DNA from: Stropharia rugosoannulata
Taxonomy: Eukaryota > Basidiomycota > Agaricomycetes > Agaricales > Strophariaceae
Reading direction: 5' to 3'
Length of the DNA: 64,000 nucleotides
NCBI GenBank assembly: GCA_028532985.1
Contig: JANCIK010000004.1
Span: forward strand, 496,001 to 560,000
Shown here: piece by piece, positions 59,305 to 64,000 of the stretch
Position numbering within the stretch: position 1 is the stretch's first letter
Layout of the letters: each line of letters begins with the position of its first letter
Notes under the pieces: generated by a model
What the model saw: only the letters and a program-made list of their open reading frames with translations
What the model was told of the DNA's origin: nothing
The model's database searches: none
Program-made: the position numbers and the translations under genes

Positions 59305-60549
59305 CTACATTTTCCCCGAGGCTCGCATAAGGTCCCAGAATGAGTTGAACCCATTAGGCTGGGCAAAGTCGTACGTCGTGAGTGCAACCGTGAGTAGGTG
59401 AGCGTTTTTCCATGTCGCGAACTGTTCTTTGGCGGTGGTCAAGTTGGTGCCCCACGGAACGTTGACACCTAGGCTCGCCACGTTGTTGAACTGGTCATCG
59501 TTCATAATCTCAGCCAGCCTTGGGAGATGCGCCGTGTGATTGCAAGAGCATTCCCAGGGCCAGTACAGCGCGTGGATGGCTATGTCGTGTAAATAGGGAG
59601 AAGCAAGCGTGGAGACAGAGCTGCATGCTGCATTCACGTCATGCGTTCGGAGCCATAGAGAACGGAGGTTGACTAGCGAACTCAGATCTATGATCTCTGC
59701 TGTTGATGTGCAATGCTGTTAGAGTGAGTCATAGTTTTAGAGTGACGTGAACATACCTGCGCTTGACATGTCCTCTTTCAGGCTATTATCGTACTCCATC
59801 CGAATGGTCAGTTGCCGTAGTGTCGTGGCCGTCCTTTTCAGGAAAGTGTTAAGGCCTGCTACTGGCCCCCATCCGTTGTGGCAGGACCGTATGAGTTGGA
59901 GGTCGAGCGTCTCGATGACGAAGTCCGTCTCTTTCAGATTCATCATCCAGGTAAACAGCTCTTCAGAGTTGCTGAGATGTAAACGAAGGGTGCGAAGGCT
60001 GTTGAACCGGAGTCCAGATACGTCGGTGGGAAGCGTAAGGACAGTGGAGGAATGCGTGTGAAGCGCGAAGGCGCGCAGTTGGGAACAAGATTGCAAAAGT
60101 GCCCAAGGATTCTCGCCGACCTCCGCGGACGAGTTATAGGTGAAGTCGCGGATTTGGGGGAAGCTACTGAGCTTCCATTTCATCTGCTGGTTCATCGAGT
60201 TGCGTACTACGACCTGATTAATCGGTGACGAACGCGCCAGAACACCGACGATGTCCTCCATCAGTTGGGCATTGTTGATGAGGAAAGTGGCGGAACGAAT
60301 GGCAGGAAGGAATGTGCAGTGCGTTGACTGGGCAAGCTCAAGGAAAGTTTGGGCATTCTTGAGATTTAGTCCCGGGGCTGGCATTGACAAGTCCTTGAGC
60401 GTGACCTTGTTGAACAGGTGGTGTCGGGATTCATGCACCCATTGTCGGGTCACGAGGCTCGCTGCACGTAGAGATGCGCTGTCGTCGTGCAGGAAGTCGA
60501 GCGTTATGTCAAGTACCTCTGGAGGCACGTCGCAAATATCTTTCGTCAT
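59305..60549 (-). CDS. F-box protein
   Basis: Probable SCF ubiquitin-ligase substrate adaptor of the large basidiomycete F-box/LRR-like group; substrate unknown. Two exons, 60549-59757 and 59699-59305, giving 395 aa with a 57-bp intron (GTATGT..CAG). The F-box is at residues 6-50 (DVPPEVLDITLDFLHDDSAS, then LRAASLVTRQWVHESRHHLF), the part that binds Skp1. The remainder consists of hydrophobic strand-helix units with Leu-rich spacing (LRTLRLHLSNSEELF, VIETLDLQLIRSC, TTLRQLTIRMEYDN, LVNLRSLWLRTHD), as in LRR-type F-box proteins. Length is typical (350-550 aa). The splice restores SSAEIIDLSSLVNLRSLW, continuing the leucine pattern. Confidence 0.82.
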
Positions 60550-61247
60550 CTGGTTAAGGACTAATTTGCTGGAGTCGGTGGTAGAGGGAGACCAAGCTAC
60601 GTGACAGAGACGCGCAGTAAGTCCAACGACGAAGTTTCCGGAGCTTTATACTGTTCAACGAGGCCGTTGAGTGGCTCGGACGTAGCCAAGACGTAGCTAC
60701 TGGCCTATTGGCCTAAGTGGTGTGGATATTTATTTAGGACAAATAGGGTTGGATGACCCTAGATTCCGCACCGGTGACCGACGTTATATACATATCGCGA
60801 TAATTTCGCGCAGATTCATTTCGAATGAAACACGCTACAATAAGTAAGGGTGGGCGGAGCGTCATTTCCAAGTCATTTCAACAAATTATTTTGGACTCGG
60901 ACTTACTTACCTCTAGTTCATCACATTAGGGAAGAGGGAATTCTTCCATTCTGAAGAAGCAATTAACAGCGCATTGACTGTGCATGACAAGTGCATAACA
61001 AGTAAGTTGGAAGCAGGTCGCACAAAGGTCGCAAGTGGTTGCGAAGTGGTTGTAAGAAATAGAACGGACCTGGAATGGATTTGAACAATGTAGATATAGT
61101 TTCCCACGGTTAACCTCCCTCGGTTGTTTTTGATCTTTGAATTTCCTCTTTGCACCTATTCCTCCATCTGTAATGCCGGATTTCCTCTGACTCAGGACTC
61201 TAATTATTCCATCATCTTGATATATCCAAGGATATTCCTATACAACA
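60550..61247. promoter_or_regulatory. Divergent intergenic region, F-box gene / small membrane protein
   Basis: About 700 bp between divergent starts. No clear TATA recognised. Short open frames only. Confidence 0.45.
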
Positions 61248-61727
61248 ATGGACCCGACGTCCGCTCAAATCTCCTCAGAATCACCAATCTTGCGACTCAT
61301 TCCATACATCAATGCCTCCTTTTCTGTCCTAAAAAGTGCCCTTGGACTGGCACCAAGAGCTCTGCGTGTTGTACGGAATCTCTCACCTCTGCCAATTGTA
61401 CTATATCTCCTTGCACCTGTACTTGTGTTTTTGGACATAGCTACCACCGTGTTCCTGCGCGCGCCGTATCGGACAGTGGTGTACCTCCTTGAGGCAATAT
61501 ACCCGCTCTATGTTTTTATTGGCGTGGCCTGTATAACGGGTGGCATTCTTGGCCTCGCTGCTCGCGTGCTCAGCCGTGTCATCGTCGTTTCACTACAGTA
61601 TTCGCCTCCGGCCGCCTCGCTAAACCACGCGCCTCGCGCCAAAAACGAGGCAGATGCCGCCGCAGGGGCAGATCTCAGGCGAGGGGCAAAGAGGACAGAC
61701 AGGGTAAAGACAGACTCAGACTCATAG
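61248..61727 (+). CDS. Small multi-pass membrane protein, conserved-looking
   Basis: Single exon, 159 aa. Hydrophobic segments at about 52-73 (LPIVLYLLAPVLVFLDIATT) and about 82-115 (YRTVVYLLEAIYPLYVFIGV, then ACITGGILGLAARV) suggest two or three transmembrane passes. An amphipathic stretch (SVLKSALGLAPRALRVVRNL) precedes them, and the C-terminus is a basic, Ala/Asp/Arg-rich tail. I do not know its function; an endomembrane location is a guess. The ATG is the first in frame and sits after a short plausible leader (ACAACAATGG). Confidence 0.65.
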   Translation: MDPTSAQISSESPILRLIPYINASFSVLKSALGLAPRALRVVRNLSPLPIVLYLLAPVLVFLDIATTVFLRAPYRTVVYLLEAIYPLYVFIGVACITGGILGLAARVLSRVIVVSLQYSPPAASLNHAPRAKNEADAAAGADLRRGAKRTDRVKTDSDS

Positions 61728-62173
61728 ATCTGTATAAGCGGAAGCTGTGTGAGTAGGGATCTCTCCATTTTTCGGGACTTGGTGTCTTATTGTTCCTCCT
61801 CGTGCAGGCATGGCATTTGTTCGGATATATACCACAGTTATTGTCATCACCCATCAACCCGCCCTGTTGGAGGGAGCTCTATGGCAGACTCAGGAACTCG
61901 CCCAGCAATACATAACGAAGAACAATGAGGCCTTTGGAGTCGAGGAATGAGATGCAATTAGACCGGAACTAGTACTGCTACATGTGTGTATATACATAAA
62001 AATAATACAGGCAAGGTCCGCTCTGTGGCGATTAGGTCGACGTGCTCGTCGTTTATGACAGTTCGTGCAAGAAGTGTATGTAACAACTATCGTGAAGGCG
62101 TGAGGGATAGTAAGTGCGTCCTTATAGAAAACCAGTTCTAGGCGTGGGCGTCAAAGCATTGCAAACCATTAAT
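61728..62173. other. Convergent 3' intergenic region
   Basis: Lies between two converging stop codons and contains AATAAT/TACATAAAAATAATAC at 61990-62005, fitting 3'-end signals. Nothing else recognised. Confidence 0.45.
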
Positions 62174-63225
62174 CTAGATTGCAGTCGGGCTGGAGCGGAA
62201 TGAGGGGCCATCTGCACCGTCGCGGTCACCGCCGCCGTGATGCAGAGGCACGGGCTGCTCTGCGGGGCGTTCGTGCGAGTAGAAGCTGCTCGATGTCGAT
62301 GCACTCGACGGGCTGCGACTGACACCACCTGACGAGCTGCGAGGCGGGCTCACGTAACGAGGGAGCGATTCCTCAGGCTTCTGGAGGATGAATCCGCGCA
62401 TGCCTGCAGCCTTCTCGCCCTGGCGGCCGAATCCGAGCGTGGCCTTCTCAGTGCTGCGCCAGGTGCCGGCGTCAGATACGGTCGTGTCTGCGCGGATGAT
62501 GTAGGGCTGCTTCTCCATCGAGGGCGAGAACGCGGCGTTCGGGTACGAGGCAGTAATGAAAACGGGGCGGTTGTCCTGTGTAGTAGGAAGAACGGCTTTA
62601 GATTCTGCTCGCCAGGAGGTGATTGAGCGCTTGGCCTTGGCCTTCTCGCGGAAGATGAGGCCAAGGAGCATGTTCACGCAACCCAAAGCGAAGAGGAAGA
62701 AGGCGGATACGAGAGTGAAATCGTCGACGTGGTGAGAGAGTATCTGGGTGGAAATCAAGGCCTGGAAAATTCCCAGAGCACCGAGACCAAATTGTGTTCC
62801 GAGCACAGGGAAGTAGCGATCGAAGAAAGCCATAGGCCAGCTGCATTCAGAAACTGTAATATTCCAGGTGAGTAACGCAGTGATAAATCAAGTCAGGGTG
62901 ACTTACGGAAAAGGATGATGGTCTGGAAGATGATGAGGAGACTCGCAACAACAGCCCAGAAGACACCAGCAGGTTGGTTGGGCACGGTACTTCCAGCAAT
63001 GTAATCACAGTCAACAAGGGACGAATTGTTGCCACCATTTGCTTGGAAAGCATTGACGGCCTTGATATTGGTGACCATGACCAAAATCGTACTGGCAAAC
63101 ACGAGGATAAGAGAGATCAGACTGAGTGCTCGGACGGCATTCAAGCCCATGAACAGCACTAGAGTACTAATTAGAGTACTGTTCACATATTAAGTGTAAT
63201 ACTCACTTGCGCGAGGAGGCAGCAT
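62174..63225 (-). CDS. DUF7598-like tetraspan membrane protein
   Basis: Basidiomycete-conserved membrane protein of unknown function. Three exons: 63225-63207 (only 19 bp), 63158-62907 and 62853-62174, giving 316 aa. The tiny first exon encodes MLPPRA and joins through a split ATG codon to LFMGLNAVRALSLISLILVF; this start is the family-like one. Four hydrophobic segments follow: about 10-35, 66-90 (GVFWAVVASLLIIFQTIILF), about 105-130 (FPVLGTQFGLGALGIFQALI) and about 135-158 (FTLVSAFFLFALGCVNMLLG). A loop between the first two has two Asn-linked sequons and a Cys. The C-terminal 150 residues are Ser/Arg/Pro-rich and probably cytosolic. Confidence 0.8.
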
Positions 63226-64000
63226 GATGAGTTGTAGATGAGTTGTAGATAGTAGTCTTTGAATTATAGGTTTGCGTGTTTATTGAGCGTAATAAGCGTG
63301 CCCAGCACTGGATGTATATCGTCAAAAGAGTGGAAGAAAGAAAGGGGACGCTGGGTCGGAAACCTAGAAACCGGGGGGAAAGAAGAACGCTGCTCAAGAA
63401 CCGACAGTGGCACTAAGAGTTTTAAGCAAGCTCGGCTAAACTGCGCCGGAGCTCCATATTTGCATGACTAGTCCAGCCATTTGCTTGTATAAATTGAAGA
63501 CAATGTGGCCCGTTGCGCAACGTTGGCGAGACGAGGACAAAATGAGACGAGAACAATGGCCGGGCATTGTAACTATCACGTGACCGAGAAAGACAATAAG
63601 CGCCTTTTCTTGCAGAATCGGCATCCGACATTACATCCACACTGACCGGGACCCTGGATGAAGTACAATGTTCAGGCTTATTATTAAATGGCTTGTTGTC
63701 TAGTTCGCGGTAGATGGTGACGAGTAGCCGAAAACTGTGTTGACTCTGAGAGAATTTCGTTTTTAACTTTAACGAAGCAGCTTGGAAGCAGCTTTGATTC
63801 TTGAAGTCAACTTGAAGTGCGTAAGCAGTCATAAGATAGTCATACTTAAATAAAAATAATTGATTCCCATCCACAGACGTAAGTGTGATGTACACGTCAG
63901 ACGATTCGCAGCAGCAATATGTAATGAAATTGATCCTTATAGACGAGCGCCAAAGAATAACCTGGCAATAAAGTGATTATCGTTGGCAACCTCGTTGGGC
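63226..64000. other. Right-edge intergenic, one doubtful open frame
   Basis: A minus-strand frame of 157 codons (63895-63422) is open but has no recognised domain. A Met at 63634 would give a 69-residue peptide. Its composition is unremarkable. It could be the edge of a gene continuing outside the window or chance. Not called. Confidence 0.3.

Noticed and set aside
63422..63895. 157-codon frame on the minus strand at the right edge
   Set aside because: No domain, no supporting splice or promoter signal; may be chance.

Overview
The window looks like nuclear DNA of an Agaricomycete (mushroom-forming basidiomycete). Genes are cut by many short introns (46-74 bp, GT..AG), coding GC is moderate, and several protein types are characteristic of these fungi: single-pass membrane proteins with Ser/Thr-rich ectodomains, an F-box protein, and a small tetraspan protein of the DUF7598 type. 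I rebuilt exon structures by hand from splice signals, reading-frame continuity and family conservation. Every multi-exon model below closes to a whole number of codons.

Layout. (1) 0.5-5.4 kb, gene-dense: a Mis12/Mtw1 kinetochore subunit (minus) and a long PNS1/CTL-type choline-transporter-like protein (plus) diverge from a 0.5-kb promoter. (2) 5.4-39.2 kb, about 34 kb of gene-poor DNA. The only convincing gene is a Pho80/Pcl-type cyclin at 22.9-24.0 kb (minus). The rest has many short, mutually overlapping open frames that I regard as chance, plus small simple repeats, palindromes and one possible MITE. I recognise no retroelement or transposase coding sequence. (3) 39.2-47.5 kb: Mif2/CENP-C (minus) is head to head with the first of two tandem DUF4139-family genes (plus). 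The duplication carried along the promoter and a fragment of the CENP-C 5' coding end, which now lies broken between the two copies. The 3' part of the two copies has been homogenised, apparently by gene conversion. (4) 47.5-58.0 kb: three single-pass membrane proteins (all minus), the mitochondrial tRNA 2-thiouridylase MTU1/SLM3 (minus, nine exons including a targeting-peptide exon) and an orphan 275-residue protein (plus). (5) 59.3-63.2 kb: an F-box protein, a small membrane protein and the DUF7598-like tetraspan protein.

How it fits together. Mis12/Mtw1 and CENP-C/Mif2 are direct partners in the inner kinetochore: the N-terminus of CENP-C docks on the Mis12 complex. Here they lie 38 kb apart, on either side of the gene-poor stretch. 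A cyclin that would partner a CDK sits alone inside that stretch. The other genes look like ordinary housekeeping or surface proteins.

The most interesting points are the kinetochore-gene linkage around the gene-poor block, the tandem duplication with its CENP-C relic, the sharp conversion tract, and the promoter insertion upstream of the second copy. I found no clear-cut new multi-gene system.
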